Source of the DNA: Ananas comosus
Taxonomy: Eukaryota > Streptophyta > Magnoliopsida > Poales > Bromeliaceae
Length of the DNA stretch: 64,000 nt
Direction: 5' to 3'
NCBI RefSeq assembly: GCF_001540865.1
Contig: NC_033625.1
Coordinates: forward strand, 7,432,806-7,496,805
How positions within the stretch are numbered: the first letter of the stretch is position 1; each line of letters begins with the position of its first letter. The notes below the pieces were generated by a model. It was not told the origin of the DNA. It worked only from the letters and a program-made list of their open reading frames with translations, and did not search any database. Shown here in pieces: positions 1-16,734 of this stretch. A program made the position numbers and the translations under genes.

Positions 1-4090
<4,090 letters not shown>

Positions 4091-4440
4091 CTAGCCAATA
4101 ATTATGAAGGGATGGTAGCTCCAGTTAAGGGGAGAGATAGATACCCCTCGAATCTCAATCCAGGTCGGCGTCGTGGAAATCATCGAGGTGCAGCAGGAGA
4201 TAAAAAAGACAAGACGTCGAGGGGAAGCTGGTGCTTGTTCCGAAGTCGGACAGGATGTCGACGGGGTCGGCGTCGTCCACCTCCATCCCCACCTGCTCCT
4301 CCTCCTCCATCTCCCCAATCCCTCCCTGCCCCAGAACCTGCAACGCCTACACAAAAAACAAGCTCCATGCAGCAGCGGACTTAAATCTCCCCACTTACTC
4401 GATCTATCTATCTCTCTATCTCTCTGATCCAGCAATCACA
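4091..4440 (-). other. GC-rich exon-like island, possible 5' end of a minus-strand gene
   Basis: This is an abrupt GC-rich block in AT-rich surroundings. On the minus strand one frame (4155-4343) encodes an acidic peptide with an internal Met start (MEEEEQVGMEVDDADPVDIL) and ends in a stop. Just upstream in that orientation lies a CT/AT-rich stretch typical of plant 5' leaders (about 4390-4435). The composition and the acidic start look like a first coding exon, and the last residues may be intron read-through. No convincing donor site or downstream exon was found, and I do not recognise the family. The overlapping plus-strand and other minus-strand frames are Pro/Arg-rich shadows. It could equally be captured sequence. 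Confidence 0.25.
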
Positions 4441-7400
4441 TTATTCACGGGTCACAGCGGTTCGATTGCTTAGTGGGCCGTATTAAAGCCAAAAACATTC
4501 TATGAGCAGAAAAAAACTAGGTGAATTCGTGGCCCATTGAGCAGTAAAGGAAGTGTATGCCTTTATTAACTGATTATGCAAAGAGTTGGAAATGCTTCAA
4601 TGAAAAAACAAACGAGTTATAGCCACACCATCCCTACATGCAAGTGACAAAGTAAGATTGGCGGTTGGTACCCGAGACCCAAGTACCGATGAACCCTTAA
4701 GTTTTTCATTCAAATCAATTTCATAGCTAAGTTTAATGCATCAAATAAAACAAACCAACCAACTAAAGTGCTACCTATTAAACTATCAAAAAAAAAAAAA
4801 AAAATAGTATACCTAAACTCGAGCAAAAAAAAAAAAAAAAAAAAAAAAAGAAAGCACCAAAGTTACATATAAGACGACGACATAAAGTTACTTTGCTGGT
4901 GTTCACGAAAATACAAAAACAGACCTAAATTGCTATAGCACTAAGTTGCATAATGTATCGAGACAGCACAACAAGGGCTCCAATACACAGACGAGCTACT
5001 TTCGAACTTCTTTAACAGGCAAAGGACGATCAATAAAGCTACTCAATAATAAATCATTCATTCCTGAATCCGACCTGGTAGTACAATCGCAGAAAGCACA
5101 AAAGAGAAGAAAATTTATGCTCAAAAATATGGACAAATATACATAGAGAGAAAATAAAATGGGAGTTAAAAAAAACTTCAACGCAGCTTTGACCCTTTTT
5201 AGCTGGAAATTCAATGTTAATGAAGAAACAAATAAATATAGAGTCAAGCTGTTCAGATAGACGGCCCAACTTATTCCAGTCGTACGTTCACCGCCACGTG
5301 CGCAATTGAACCCCACCATTTGTAAGCAACAATCGACGAAAAAAATTAATTCGTAAGCCAAACGAGACAAAAAGTGGGGGAAGGTAATGGCTTCACCGGA
5401 GATAATCAGACAGCAGAAAAGGGGGCCGAAGCAGTTAAATGTAGCCCGGACCAACAAGTCAATTGACAAAACAACTCATAGAAAACAAACAATGTAAAGC
5501 CGACAACTCCACGGTTAAAAATGAGCTGTATTAATTGAGGGGATCCCAATACACTCGGACCTGGGCCATATTGCATGAACACATGGCCCAACATGCAGTC
5601 CAGCCGCAATGACCACCGACCAACATTTCCTACAAGCCCAAACTTGTAACTAAAAGTGATAAAACATCTGATTCTTCCTATATGCTATACGGCATCAAAG
5701 GCAATGAAATAATCGGGAGGAAAGGGTTTGGATAACCCATAAAAGTACTACAAAATCGGAATTCAGACCAAGTAATTCTGATAGTGAGGGGGAAAAAGAG
5801 GGGCATCGAATAAATGATTCTTATCCCAAATCTGCCCAAGAGTGTAAAATTGGACAAATTCAGGATATTAAGCATGTACAAACCGATTGAAGATGACAGG
5901 AGCTTGACCCATATCAAGGTAAATATTCAATATAATTTACCTTGATTACAATAGCGACCATAGCAATAGCTTCCTCAACTGATTCTGGGGCAAAATTTAT
6001 ATATCAAATGAATCTACATAAATATTTTACTTTTATTTCAATCATCAACCAAACATACCTAGTAATTGCGAATAATTGAAATTATACCAAACCAAGCACA
6101 CTGCTACAGCAAACAACGCATTATTTCATATTCAGATTAATCGCGTTTTAGCAGATGAAACATTGAATCAAACGGGATTAAGCCACAAAAATACAGCACA
6201 GTTCACAACAGCGTAAAAGGTGCGGACCTCACTAGTTATTAGATCGGAAAAAAACATTTAGAGTGTCGGCCCAACAAAGTCCCATTCTTGTAAAGCTATA
6301 CCCAGGTACAAATCGCCAAACCATGTAAGCATACTCTGCACCTGCAAACAAAATGGCCAGCGTTATTGTAGCCCCTAAACAGGAGCGACTGCCACCGTAC
6401 CATGAGTGCCATCCGATCACTTTCTCAAACTCCATCTCCGAATGATGGCAGAAGCGTTTTATACGAAGAAAAAATCTGAGCAGAAAGCGATATAACGAAT
6501 TAGCTATTACTTCAGAAACCGGCACCCACCATCTTAGGCTTTATGGCACCACTTCAGACCCTACTGATCCTGCCATAACTATTGATCAGAAGATGAAGGT
6601 GATCGTAACTATTATACAGAAGACCTTAGATACAGATTTCGAAGAAATGTACAAAAAACAAAAAAAAAAAACTAGGCAACTTTACCATAGAAAATCAGCA
6701 AACAATTTTTGGGTGATCGTAAATGAAACTCAAGCGCAATTGAAAAGGAAAATATCCATTCTCTAATTACAGTGCAAGTTTGCAAACAAATGATACAGAA
6801 CCATTACTAGAAGAAAATAATAATAATAATAATAATAATAACATAAGGAGTTACTTTAGACTAGTAAGAATAAATATGAATTGAAATTTTTTTAATTATG
6901 ATGACCACTTAATCTCTTATTATGTGAATTAATTAATAATAATTAATAACAATAATTTATTGATAGTGCATATAATTTTCACAGTAGTCCTCTCTAAATT
7001 CTTGCTCAGTGAGTAGATTCTTAAAAAAGAAGCAAGAAGTGTGATACTACATGGCAAATAAACTCGTGAACAGAAAAAGCAACTTTATGATCAGTTAATA
7101 GCGCAGAACGTTGAACGGTCACAAATAATTAATCGGAGCATGAAAGGGCAACGAATGCAGAATTCAACATATCAACTTGCACCACGTCATACGAATAACA
7201 AACCAATCACATTCCTTCTTTTCAAACAAAACTACAATAAAAAATTTTATTACAATTATGATCCGACATATATCCTTAAAACGTTAATTTGATTGGTTTG
7301 CTACACCAAGTAACTAATATACCAGTTGCATTCTAGAATCTTTCAACAATGGCAAGCTCTTTGACATGACCTGTTCCTATAAAAAAGTCAAGAAACTCCC

Positions 7401-9092
7401 AGCCGTCCGATCCATCACGGCCAAGGATCACATGAGCAATTTCGCCATACCGTGAAGGGAAGAGCAGACAAAGTGGTCATAGAAAACACTTTTATGAACG
7501 AACAACTTGCAGATCCACTCAAAAAAAAAAAAGAAAAAAGAGTTGAAGAAGAGAAATTATTGCGAAACATGGTCAATAAACCATAATATAAGAAAATAAA
7601 TTTAAAGGCCTTTAAATCTCCAGTGTCGATAGATCAGCGAACCTAAACTTATGTCCAATATGTTCAATGTGCAAATATGAACTACAAATTAGTATAGGAT
7701 ACTACAACAAAACAACTTTTGCATGATTATTTATATTTTATCCAATACACAAGTTGATAGTGCAAAGCATAATATGAGAAACAAAAACAATAACGTCACC
7801 ACCTGGGTCAAGGGAGGCAACATAAAGTCTCAACTTTTTCAATTGCCTTACAATAGTGCAATAGTATCTAAACAAAAATTATATACAAGGAGACCCTACT
7901 TCTATACTTGAGATCACAGAATTAATTGAGCATCTCTCTCAAAAACACACACACTTCCTATATCTTAATTAATTTTATGGAGTCTTAACATGATCTGCAC
8001 TTTTATTTTGCACAATAAGCGAATTGATATTGACTATTAATTCATGCAATTAGAACAATAATTGTTTTCACGATGGCACTCATTCCATGCATAGTTGAAA
8101 ACATATTAGAGAAACAAATATTAGGAAAAAATATTTCATAAGTTAAGTTTGTTTATAGTGCAGAATAACAACACTTACTTTCTTGATTCAATCGAGTACT
8201 ACTCGTTAAGCATAATCGCATTTCATAGCATTTGTGAAACTAAATCATCTCAGATAATTGAAATATACTTTTATAAAAAATACAAAAAAAAGCTAAAACA
8301 ATACGGAGTGCAACCCATTAAATATTAATTATTTCTTTTGATTCATGCAGGTTAAGTAACTTCCAATAAATAAAGTAATATATCAATTGTTAAATACACT
8401 ATTGCATGCATTATATTATAAAATTTAGTTAATTTCCTATTTTTACTGACAAATACAAACAATTGAAATCAAAAAACAGTTAAGAATTATAAAAGAAAAA
8501 AAAGATAAGAAAAGGAAAAGAATATGACTAATCATACCTTTTTAGATGATTCTATATATCTCCAGTCAAAAAGTGTGAACATATGATTAGATATCTCTAA
8601 TTCTAGCAATTAGATATAACTAGTTCACTCTCAATCAGAATTGAGAATATCTAGAATAAAATGTATCAGCTTAAATAAAGTCATAGAAACTATTTTCCAG
8701 AAATTATGCCAATTTATTATTACATTCTTATTCAGGCCAAAATGTACTAAAAATACCTCAAAGTTTAATTTGATTACAGAAATAGCTGCAATAAAATTTT
8801 ACAATCAAAGGAGAAATAGAAATAAAAATAGTGTTTCTCACTAATGTGACAGTGAATTAGAAAGATGCGATTGATAACATGATAGTAAGAGAAATCGAAA
8901 ATCACTTTCATATAAGGAACACGATAATATTTAATCTTTAATTGGGTTATTTACTATAGTATAACTATTTACATCGAGAAATACAGTACATAAAAAATTG
9001 AGAACCTTTTGACGACATTAAATGAAATTGAATCCTTTTTTTATTAATAAAATTTAAATTATATTTTTAAAAAATACTAGATTAAAAATTTA
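4441..9092. other. AT-rich intergenic DNA, no gene recognised
   Basis: There are short A tracts near 4788-4804 and 4826-4850 and an (AAT)n microsatellite near 6816-6841. Frames of 60-157 codons occur (for example minus strand 4996-5469), but none shows a domain, codon bias or splice structure I can support. The segment ends where the left TIR of the giant MULE begins. Confidence 0.4.
6816..6841. repeat. (AAT)n microsatellite
   Basis: About nine consecutive AAT/TAA trinucleotides in AT-rich intergenic sequence. Confidence 0.9.
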
Positions 9093-10770
9093 GGCCAATT
9101 TGCATAAAAAATCCACTTATTTTGGGGTTTTGCAAAACCGGGCCACCTTTTTCCTTTTTGCAGATTCGGTCCGCTTTTTCCGCCGCCTGACCAAAATGCC
9201 CCTCCTATACAATAGCCTCCCGCGTATTTCTTGACATACGTATACTACCCTGCCGTACGTTCTGGCGCGCATTAAATGACCCGTTCAATCTCAGTCATTT
9301 CTCGGAACCCGGACAACATCCGCCCCCGCTATTCGCCGACCCCGCTGTTTCCTGTTTGGCTTTAATTCTTTAATACAATAACTCACGATAAATGAGAAAA
9401 TATGCACGGCCCGAGCAGAGATAATAGTGCAACGCAAAGTGAAACGCCCGAAAAAATGGTGCAACTGCCATTATAACAGTGCATCGCTAGGTCGCACCAG
9501 TGCAACCTCTCCAAAATCAGTCAAAATTTTACTTTCTCTATTCCTTAATATAATCTCAACTTAGTACTGCAAATTAACGGCTACCCCTCCAAATGAAGCC
9601 GAAGCGTCGGCGGCGCAGGACGGTGGCTGCGGGGTTCGAAGGTCGGCGATGTGCGACATAAGAGTCGGCAGGCCAGGAAGCTCGGCGGCGGGGCTGGAAG
9701 GTCGCCGGCGCAGGACGCTTTTCGAGAGGCGTGACATAGCGGCTAAACGATTGTGCAAACTGTTCTTACGAAAGATCAGCGTTCTTATAACGCATGAATA
9801 GGTTCACAGATGAACGCCAATAATAGTGCAAGACAGAGTGAATAACAGAACAATATTTTTAAAAGAGTGCAAAGATGCTTGTAAGAGTGCAATAAGGTAT
9901 AAATAATAGTGCAATCGATTTAAAAACATGTGCAACGAAAGTGCAATAAGGTAGTAAACCAGTGCAATATTTTGAAAAGACTCGTACTAAGCTTATAAGG
10001 GTTCGTTGGAGAGGTTGATACAAGGTATAATAATAGTGCAACGCCAGGTCGGTGAAATAAAAATTTAATTTAAAAAAGGTTTTAAGTATTGTAACACAGA
10101 TCAAAAGAGTTTAAGAATCTCTGCTAAAGCGTGTAACAGATGATACCTAGTACGAAATTTTCAAAGATTTGGCGTTAACATGAACAAAATAGTGCAAAAA
10201 GGTCGAAATTTATATTATTCTATGATGTAAACAGTGCAACATTTTATGAAAAATATTGTAACTGGTAAATAGTGCAACAAATTCCTAAGCAGTACATTAA
10301 TTTGTGAACAAGAATTATATTTTCTTCTTTAAATCCGAGTACACGATTTTATACAAGTTTACACAATACAAAAAGGATTTGCCTACAATGAAAAATTCTA
10401 TTACTTCAGCAATAACAAATTGAACATAATAAAAATTATGTTACAGAAATATCTAATCATCGAAGCTTGTCTGCAATTCCACGCGCACATAGCCTAAGAT
10501 AACATGTATAGGCCAGGGGAGACTTCCGCAGGAGACTGCGAGGAGGAGATTGCAAGTAGAAGACTGCGAGGAGAAGACTGCGAGGAGGAGACTGCGAGGA
10601 GGAGACTGCGAGAAGGAGACTGCCGAAGGAGACTGCGAGTAGGAGGAGGGTCGTTCGGAAGTGTAGATCCAGCAACGAGGCCTTAAGATTGATTTGCACT
10701 ATCTGGAGTGCTTTATTTGCCTCAAGCCCTTTGGAGCTCCGCTCTACCATGAAACAGACAGTTCAATCAG
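9093..10770 (+). repeat. Left long terminal inverted repeat of the giant MULE
   Basis: It pairs in inverted orientation with 20930-22297. Matching landmarks are the outer 230 bp; the GC-rich block 9590-9780 (against 21620-21820); the segment around 10081-10140 (against 21360-21425); and 10665-10760, including GGAGCTCCGCTCTACCATGA (against 20950-21060). Similarity is highest in the outermost part and decays inward, with insertions such as the degenerate GAGACTGCGAGGAG minisatellite at 10520-10640. Confidence 0.8.
10520..10645. repeat. GAGACTGCGAGGAG-type minisatellite inside the left TIR
   Basis: Roughly eight degenerate tandem units of GGAGACTGCGAGGA, also seen as GGAGACTTCCGCA and AGAAGACTGCGAG. 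The long Arg/Glu frames across it come from the repeat. The right arm has a much shorter counterpart (TCCTCCTCCTCC near 21080), so expansion happened on the left arm only. Confidence 0.75.
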
Positions 10771-10779
10771 CATAACATA

Positions 10780-11300
10780 AGAATCCATCAATAACAATAA
10801 AGATCTGTAAGAATTTAAGAACCTGTATGAGAGGAGAGCCAATGGGCTCGTGGCAAATAACGCACTCCAGATAGCACGAATCAATCTTAACGCCTCATTG
10901 CTGGATGGTACCCTTCTGAGCGAGCCGCCTACTCCACGAACTCTGTTTCGGCTCCCTTCGCAGCGAGCCGCCTACTCCGCGAACTCTGCTTCAGCCATCT
11001 ACCGTCGTTGCCTTAACGTCATGGATGAATTGTAGCCTAGTAACTATTGGTCAAGGATGCGAAGGCGAGGAACGGCGTTCCCGGCAGGAGGAAGAGCCGC
11101 GGCAGTGTAGGAGGAGGCTCCATCTCGTACTTCGGCGCTGCGTTTCCTCTTGTAGGGAACGCCGTTGTCGATTCACCTCCTTCACCAAAGGTTGTGTTTC
11201 CTTAAAGGGAGATGCATCTGAAGAACCGATATTTAAAAAAACGAATCGTGGGCTGACAAACCCGCCAGTGCATCTCTTCCTCACTTAACTGAATATACCT
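10780..11300. repeat. Block repeated in direct orientation near 20040-20300
   Basis: AATAAAGATCTGTAAGAATT at about 10797 recurs as AATAAAGATCTGGAAGAATT at about 20063. Both are followed by a similar stretch holding AATCAATCTTAACGCCTC and then GC-rich sequence. The preceding 10440-10500 likewise resembles 19855-19910 in the same orientation. This shows the interior contains a second, directly repeated copy of part of the left arm. Confidence 0.65.
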
Positions 11301-11559
11301 TACACGTCACTCATCGTGCCTTCCACTAGCATTCAAATGCGAGGGGATTAAGGGTGCCACGCGCACGGCGACTATTAGTGCAATGTAGGGTGAAAGACCA
11401 CAACGATGATTGCAATGGTGCAATGTGGTCGACATAATAGTTCAATGATATCAGAAAGCAGGAAAAGAAAGTGCCGCGCAAGTCATGTAATAGTGCAACG
11501 TCCGGTAAAATAGTACAACTAGGTTCATAAATGTGCAACTATGTCATACTAATAGTGCA

Positions 11560-11790
11560 ATGGGTTCATGGAACAGCAAACACACGTTCTGGCGAATAGC
11601 GTGGATATGCGCTCCGACCGCAGCGAGCATTTAATGCTTCTAAAAGTACGTAGCGTAACGTCTACGTCATAGGGTCTATTCTGTCAGGATAGGAGACACC
11701 GGCGGTTATATCGAAGCTGCCTCGGGAAAAGTAAAAGCGAGTTGTTTAAATATGGCTTCTTCAGTTTCAATGCGGGTAAAGGCGTTGCAC
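11560..11790. repeat. Internal repeat, inverted relative to 20620-20830
   Basis: The sequence around GACACCGGCGGTTATATCGA (11695-11714) is matched by its reverse complement at about 20650-20670. The adjacent GGAACAGCAAACACACG and GCGAATAGCGTGGATA pieces recur inverted at 20760-20820, and again in plus orientation at 16735-17060. Confidence 0.75.
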
Positions 11791-11794
11791 TGTT

Positions 11795-12025
11795 ATGGCG
11801 AATGTTACTCTAATATATCGCCAGTATTGCACTTTTTTTTGCATTTTGTTCCCTGGCGTTGCACTATTATTACAGCCTATCATTGCCGAATGTTACTGTA
11901 ATATCTTGCGATTATGAAAGTTTTTTTCCATTTTGTTCCCTGGCGTTGCACTATTATTACAGCCTATCGTTGCACCGTTATGACGAACGTTACTGTAATA
12001 TCTCGTTAGTATTGCACTTTTTTTG
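11795..12025. repeat. Tandem block of GTTGCACTATTATTACAGCC units
   Basis: Three degenerate units of about 80-100 bp, each with GCGTTGCACTATTATTACAG or GCGTTGCACTGTTATGGCGA, then GAATGTTACTGTAATAT, then TATTGCAC next to a T tract. The reverse complement is found at 20450-20610. Confidence 0.7.
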
Positions 12026-12029
12026 CATT

Positions 12030-12330
12030 TTGTTTAGTATTCGCCAGCCCCGATGTTTGCTGTTCGGGTATTACTTTTCCGAAATATGTGAAACCAAACA
12101 AGTCTGAGATAATAGTGCAACGAGAAGAGAAATGCCAGCTGATACCATGTAACTGCTATTCTAAGCGTGCAACAATAGTTCGCACCAGTGCAAACACCTT
12201 GAAGCATTGACGGATAATAGTTCAACATTCTAGTAAATAGTGTAACGACAAACATTACAAGTAAATTCCTACCCATATATTTATAACAAAGGTAATGAGA
12301 ATTACAATATGTACACCAATTCGTCATACT
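12030..12330. repeat. Partial internal copy of the subterminal region
   Basis: It contains GTATTCGCCAGCCCCGATGT, GCTGTTCGG and then ATAATAGTGCAACGAG. The order and orientation are those of the left arm (9330-9450) and of the further copies at 17125-17345 and 18915-19090. Confidence 0.65.
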
Positions 12331-13620
12331 GTGAAAAAAATGAATCGAATAGTGAAAAGAATTGTTAACTCGACCAGCGTCGATTATTTACGTGTCAAAA
12401 AAGAAGCATTTGTGGGTAAGAATTCTGCTGTATTCTCGCGCGTCTCTCGTCATGGATCATTCTGGCCAAGAAGTCCGAATTCTCCCGTTGTTTCTGGTGT
12501 CAAGTATTATCGTATAGCTAACAGGAAAGATGGCGTCATTTGCTATCTTGCATCGGGATATCTTCCAGATTGATCATCTCCAGATCGACGGACGGGTACC
12601 GCGGCGCCAAACAAAATCGAAAATGTTCTTTAAATAAGGTATTGTTACTATGTGAGGATTTAACGTGCATAGGAAAATTGCCTAATTAACAATATATAAT
12701 CGGGTTGTTTACAAATTTCTGTATTGTTTTTTAGGGTAATCAATATGCTTTCAAACCCGGTGTGATATTTAGGCGTTTAATGGATGATTAGTTGGATTTT
12801 GTACTTTTCGCTTTGAGATCATACGCAAGCAAATGCCAGTTGTTCGAGTCGAAGAAGCGGGTTTTAGTGAACCCGTATTTCGCTCAATTGTCTCTTCTCG
12901 CTGTTTGTCGACCTAAAACATTCGGGGTCATTTTTTTTTTCTGGTCTGATAAAGATGAGTCGTCTTATATGCATTGTCCCTTTCGCTCTGAGTAATTTCT
13001 GGTAGGCGTTTAATACATCGCGATAGTGAACGAAGGCATTTTTTTGATTTGTTTTGTTTGGTCAGGCAATTCTTTCTATGGGGTTTTCAATTCGAAGCGC
13101 ATAATGCGTGGAGGGGCTTGTGGTGTCAGGAATTTTCAATTCGCTCACTGATCGGGTTCCTTCGGTACTACACTTGCCGTAGATTTATTAGGGCTTGGTG
13201 AGGATTAATGCTGACTTCAATTTAGTTTTCCATTTTTAATCGGTTCGATACTGTATGATCGTAGTTTTTGATGTTCGACGATTATTGTTTGTTATCCACA
13301 ATGTAAGTATTGAGATCGTTACACTTATTCTTTTTTAGGATAGGCATACATATTATAATCTTTGTTTATGAATTACATGAATGTATCGTTGAAATTATTC
13401 ACACCACTTTATTGCTTTGTTTTTGATAAAGACTTCGAAAGTATGTGTAATTTTGTCGACGTCGAGCAGAGCTCAAGGTTTTTTCGGGGTCCGTTTTCTC
13501 TTTTTTTCAATGGTCTTGTAACAGAAATTTATTTTTTTTTAATGTTATTGCCACAAAGTGGGTTATTATTACATGTATTAGAATATTGCGATTTTTGTAT
13601 ATTAATTTAACGTTTAGTTT
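12331..13620. other. Unique-looking interior of the giant MULE
   Basis: A 92-codon plus-strand frame (12295-12573) has no recognisable domain. The rest is AT-rich with T tracts. I see no gene here. The block lacks the GTTGCAC motif that fills its surroundings, so it may be older internal or captured sequence. Confidence 0.35.
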
Positions 13621-14345
13621 CGCGAGTCGTTTTACTGTTCTCATGCTCCGCTCGCATGTGCCTTGAAGTCTTGGGTGCCTGCCTCTTTACACCGGTTGTA
13701 CTCTTGCTGGTGCTCTGTTAAGCCTCGCGCCTTTGGGCCTCTCGTTTTCTCGGCCACCTCGTACTCTTACGGCCTGGCTGCCGGGTCGCCATCCTCTTTC
13801 TCCCTCAGCGATAGGTCGTATCGCTCCTTGTCCTTCCGCCAGCGTGTTGCCTCTCTCTTTCCTCGCCTGCCTGTCTCCTGACTCCTTCTATCTTTTTTTG
13901 TTTGTTTTTTTGCTTTTGGTTTTTTATTTTATGTTTCATTTATCTTTTTTTTTTTTTTGTTATTTGGTTTACTGTGCGCCGTGCTCCTTCCTTTCTTCAG
14001 CCGTTGGTTGGTATTTGGCGCCGTAGCATCTATCCTTCTCCGCATTAGTCCGCTTTCAGTCCCTCCTCCATTCGTCCTCCGACGTGCGTTCGCCGGTCCG
14101 GTTTCTCGCTCGGTCGGGCGCCTCCGATCGCCTGCCTTCGCTTGTGCGCATGTCCGCGGAGTCGGGCGTTCTCCTTGTCCCTCCGCCGCCGTGGCCTCCT
14201 CTCTTCTCCACGCCGCCGTCGCCTCTCTTTCTCCTCGCGGCCATCGCCTCCTCTTACTCCCTCGCGGCCGTCACCATCTCCTTCTCTCCCACCGGTCCGC
14301 ACCCGGGTGGCACCCCCCGCGCGAACTTCTTTGGTTTGAGATAAG
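13621..14345. other. GC-rich block, probably captured genomic sequence
   Basis: The composition switches sharply to GC-rich with CT-rich runs (14040-14330). Several overlapping frames of 60-160 codons are open on both strands, rich in Ser/Pro/Arg, which is the usual result of GC-rich sequence and not of selection. Plant MULEs often carry such captured 5'-leader or exon pieces. I could not match any frame to a named protein. Confidence 0.4.
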
Positions 14346-15790
14346 CGGCACGTCTTCTATTTCGATGAGGTGTTATGCGCTAATTGGAAAAATTTATAAT
14401 TGGCGTGTCAGTTACATAATTTTTAGATTATTACACATTTAATTACCTTTAGATATTTTATTCTTCGTTTATCATAATGGAGTCTCCACGAAAGATAGTT
14501 TTTGGAATCGGGCATATTCTTCGAATTTTCTCGACATATTTGAGGCGAGGCAGGGTGATACGTCAGGTCCGGCTGCATACAAAATAAGCGATTATATAAA
14601 TACACTACAGTTATAAGGAAGACTATTAATTAATAAATTTACCACAATAACAACTAACCGTATTTATTAATCGAGTTATTATCGTTAAATTATTATTGGC
14701 ATCATTCATCTAGTCTATGTATGTGGAGATGTAATAATAAGAGCGTCACATACGTCGGCTGATTGTCTCGTGGTTATCTTGTCCCGCAGACGGGTCGGAG
14801 ATTGTCGGGTTCGAAATCGTTGGCCTTATGGTGTGCTCGGATTTTGAGACATCTTGGGAGGCTTTGCGCTGGATTTATTTTTTGAGTGCTGCATCCTTTC
14901 TAGATTTCGAAGAGATCTTCGACCGTATCTTTACGATTTCGGGCTTCGCATTTAATTGGCCGAGATCGGTGGATCGCCTATGGACATTCTAACTTCTTTT
15001 TTTAGCTCCCTGGTCGATCGCACGGTTGATGATTTAGACGGGGGGACGGTGTTGGGTACTTGAACCGCATGTTCCTCCGGTCTTCTGGCTTTTCGATTTT
15101 TCCAGTAGATGCCGGGGTCGATTGTGAGCTGGTAAGAGTAGCGCGGAGTTGCTCAGTATGCGGCAAGGAGTGGCAACAAGAATGAACACCGACCTTCCAG
15201 ACGAAGCTAATTGCGCATCACTCTTATATAAAACCCGGAGGATCTACATTCGGGGTGCGGATGCGGCGGTGGCGCCTCAGAACTTGAGTCGACCACAACA
15301 GCGCGTAGTTCCTTCGGAGAGTTCGGCTGCGGGGAGCACTAGTGAAGTTAAATCACTCTTCACTCTTGACGATCTCCCCCGAACGACGAGTTCATCTAAG
15401 TTATCCACTCTGGAACAGATGAAATAGTTGCACGGCGAGGCAAGAGGAGGGGATTGTAACCCAGGGGTGCTCATATATCCCAGCCTGGATAGCAAAGATA
15501 TTATATACACACTATTGGAGAACAGTCTTTTCATATGTTGGCAAAAGTTATTCTTTAAGTATAGATAGCTTAATTTTGCATATTACAAATTGGAAATTGC
15601 ACGATTATTGACATTAGAACTTATGGGAGGAAGAGGGCAGCTTGCATCGAACGGATCCACCGTTAGAATTAGTTGCAATTTACGGCGGCGGAAGAATAGG
15701 CTGTCGATTATATTAAGGACGTGTATGTACGGCAATTGTAGTGTGCCAATGGGGGAGATTCTCGAAAGAACGAACCAGTCTGTGGGAATG
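14346..15790. other. Interior of the giant MULE, no supported gene
   Basis: AT-rich to about 14740, then mixed composition. A 92-codon frame at 15149-15427 (Ser/Arg-rich, no recognisable domain) and an overlapping minus frame are not supported as genes. A tRNA-like T-arm string lies near 14807-14818, but no cloverleaf could be completed. Confidence 0.35.
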
Positions 15791-15793
15791 AGA

Positions 15794-16342
15794 TTATTTG
15801 GTATTGGTAAAAGAATAAAACAAAAATAAAGAATAATGTAATTTGACGAGCGGTAATGTCTTTGTACTTATGCTTGGGCGGATGACAGTCTCTTCAAAAC
15901 ATCCTGCAAGGTCTTGGCGGTCGACCCTATGCCCTGAGAGGAGAAGCGATTGAATATCCGACCCCCAATTGAGGCTTAGGTCTAGAGCTTGGCCCGACAG
16001 GGGTAATCCAAGAAGAACTACCACCTCCTTGGCCGTGAAGCGTATGACTTGAGGGCCTATTTCGAATTCTACACCCTCCTTCCAATGACGGAGGATGAAC
16101 TCCAGCAATGGCCTATCTGAGGTGATGTCGGGGAAGTGTAAGATATTACCGAATATCGTACTCTCGATGACGGGAAGATGATGCGGCTTCACGACCGACG
16201 CGTAAGTCTTTCTGTACGCTCCGACGAAACACCTAGAATTCACAATGAATCTACCGGCGGGGCCGCCGGCAACCGGCCGCGAAGGCGCCTTACGGCCGTC
16301 GGCAGACGATGAATCAGTAGATTCCGACGACTTCGACGCCAT
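15794..16342 (-). CDS. Plant-mobile-domain-like protein fragment (MULE cargo)
   Basis: The frame is open for 182 codons from the ATG at 16342 to the stop at 15794. After a Ser/Ala/Pro-rich leader (residues ~1-35), residues ~75-125 show the pattern of plant mobile / aminotransferase-like domains: LLEFILRHWKEG, then FEIGPQVIRFTAKEV and VVLLGLPLSG. Such domains have a W-containing helix followed by a hydrophobic 'T..DV..LLGLP..G' segment, and they occur in MULE-borne and retroelement-borne plant genes. The related DUF1985 module of ULP1-carrying MULEs is the alternative. The family usually spans several hundred residues, so this is an N-terminal piece. The last ~25 residues (YSLFLFYSFTNTK) look like read-through. 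It lies in the same orientation as the transposase-like fragment at 17848-18306. Function, if any, is unknown. Confidence 0.55.
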   Translation of the reverse strand: MASKSSESTDSSSADGRKAPSRPVAGGPAGRFIVNSRCFVGAYRKTYASVVKPHHLPVIESTIFGNILHFPDITSDRPLLEFILRHWKEGVEFEIGPQVIRFTAKEVVVLLGLPLSGQALDLSLNWGSDIQSLLLSGHRVDRQDLAGCFEETVIRPSISTKTLPLVKLHYSLFLFYSFTNTK

Positions 16343-16734
16343 TGCAAGCAATGTAGATTTAGATTGCTCGTGTATTCGCCGATGGAATTCGAATTGGACG
16401 ATGGTGGTTACAAATAGAAATGCGGCTGATAGGGCAATGACCGACGTAAGGCGGTTTAGAGCCCTTAAAAGATTAGAATAGGGTAATGGGGAGCAACAGG
16501 AGTTTGAAAGTTAGTGGGATGCTAGTATGTGCCAGCCTTTTTACAAAACAGCGTACAAGTCCATACAAAACCTGACACGTTAGCACAACAAACAGCCAAC
16601 TGCCAGAATATGAAAGTTATTGGGATTAATTGCCTTAAATGCTGGACAGAGTCGTACAGTGACGTGATCGTTATACTCGACTAAGTAGGGAAGAGGCACT
16701 GGCCGGTAAGAGAGAGGAAGAGACACCGGCTGGG

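Noticed and set aside
4996..5469. 157-codon minus-strand hydrophobic frame
   Set aside because: It has low-complexity T/A-driven hydrophobic composition and no recognisable domain or splice context.
9561..9758. Frames in the GC-rich part of the TIR arms (and 21613-21846) as a gene
   Set aside because: Both arms carry the same inverted block, the frames are short and end in motif sequence, and no family was recognised.
13957..14442. 161-codon frame and overlapping frames in the GC-rich block of the giant MULE
   Set aside because: Several frames are open on both strands at once, none has a recognisable domain, and this is expected from GC-rich sequence.
14745..14830. Possible tRNA-like or SINE promoter (GGGTTCGAAATC T-arm-like string)
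   Set aside because: A full cloverleaf with acceptor stem could not be formed and no A-rich tail follows.
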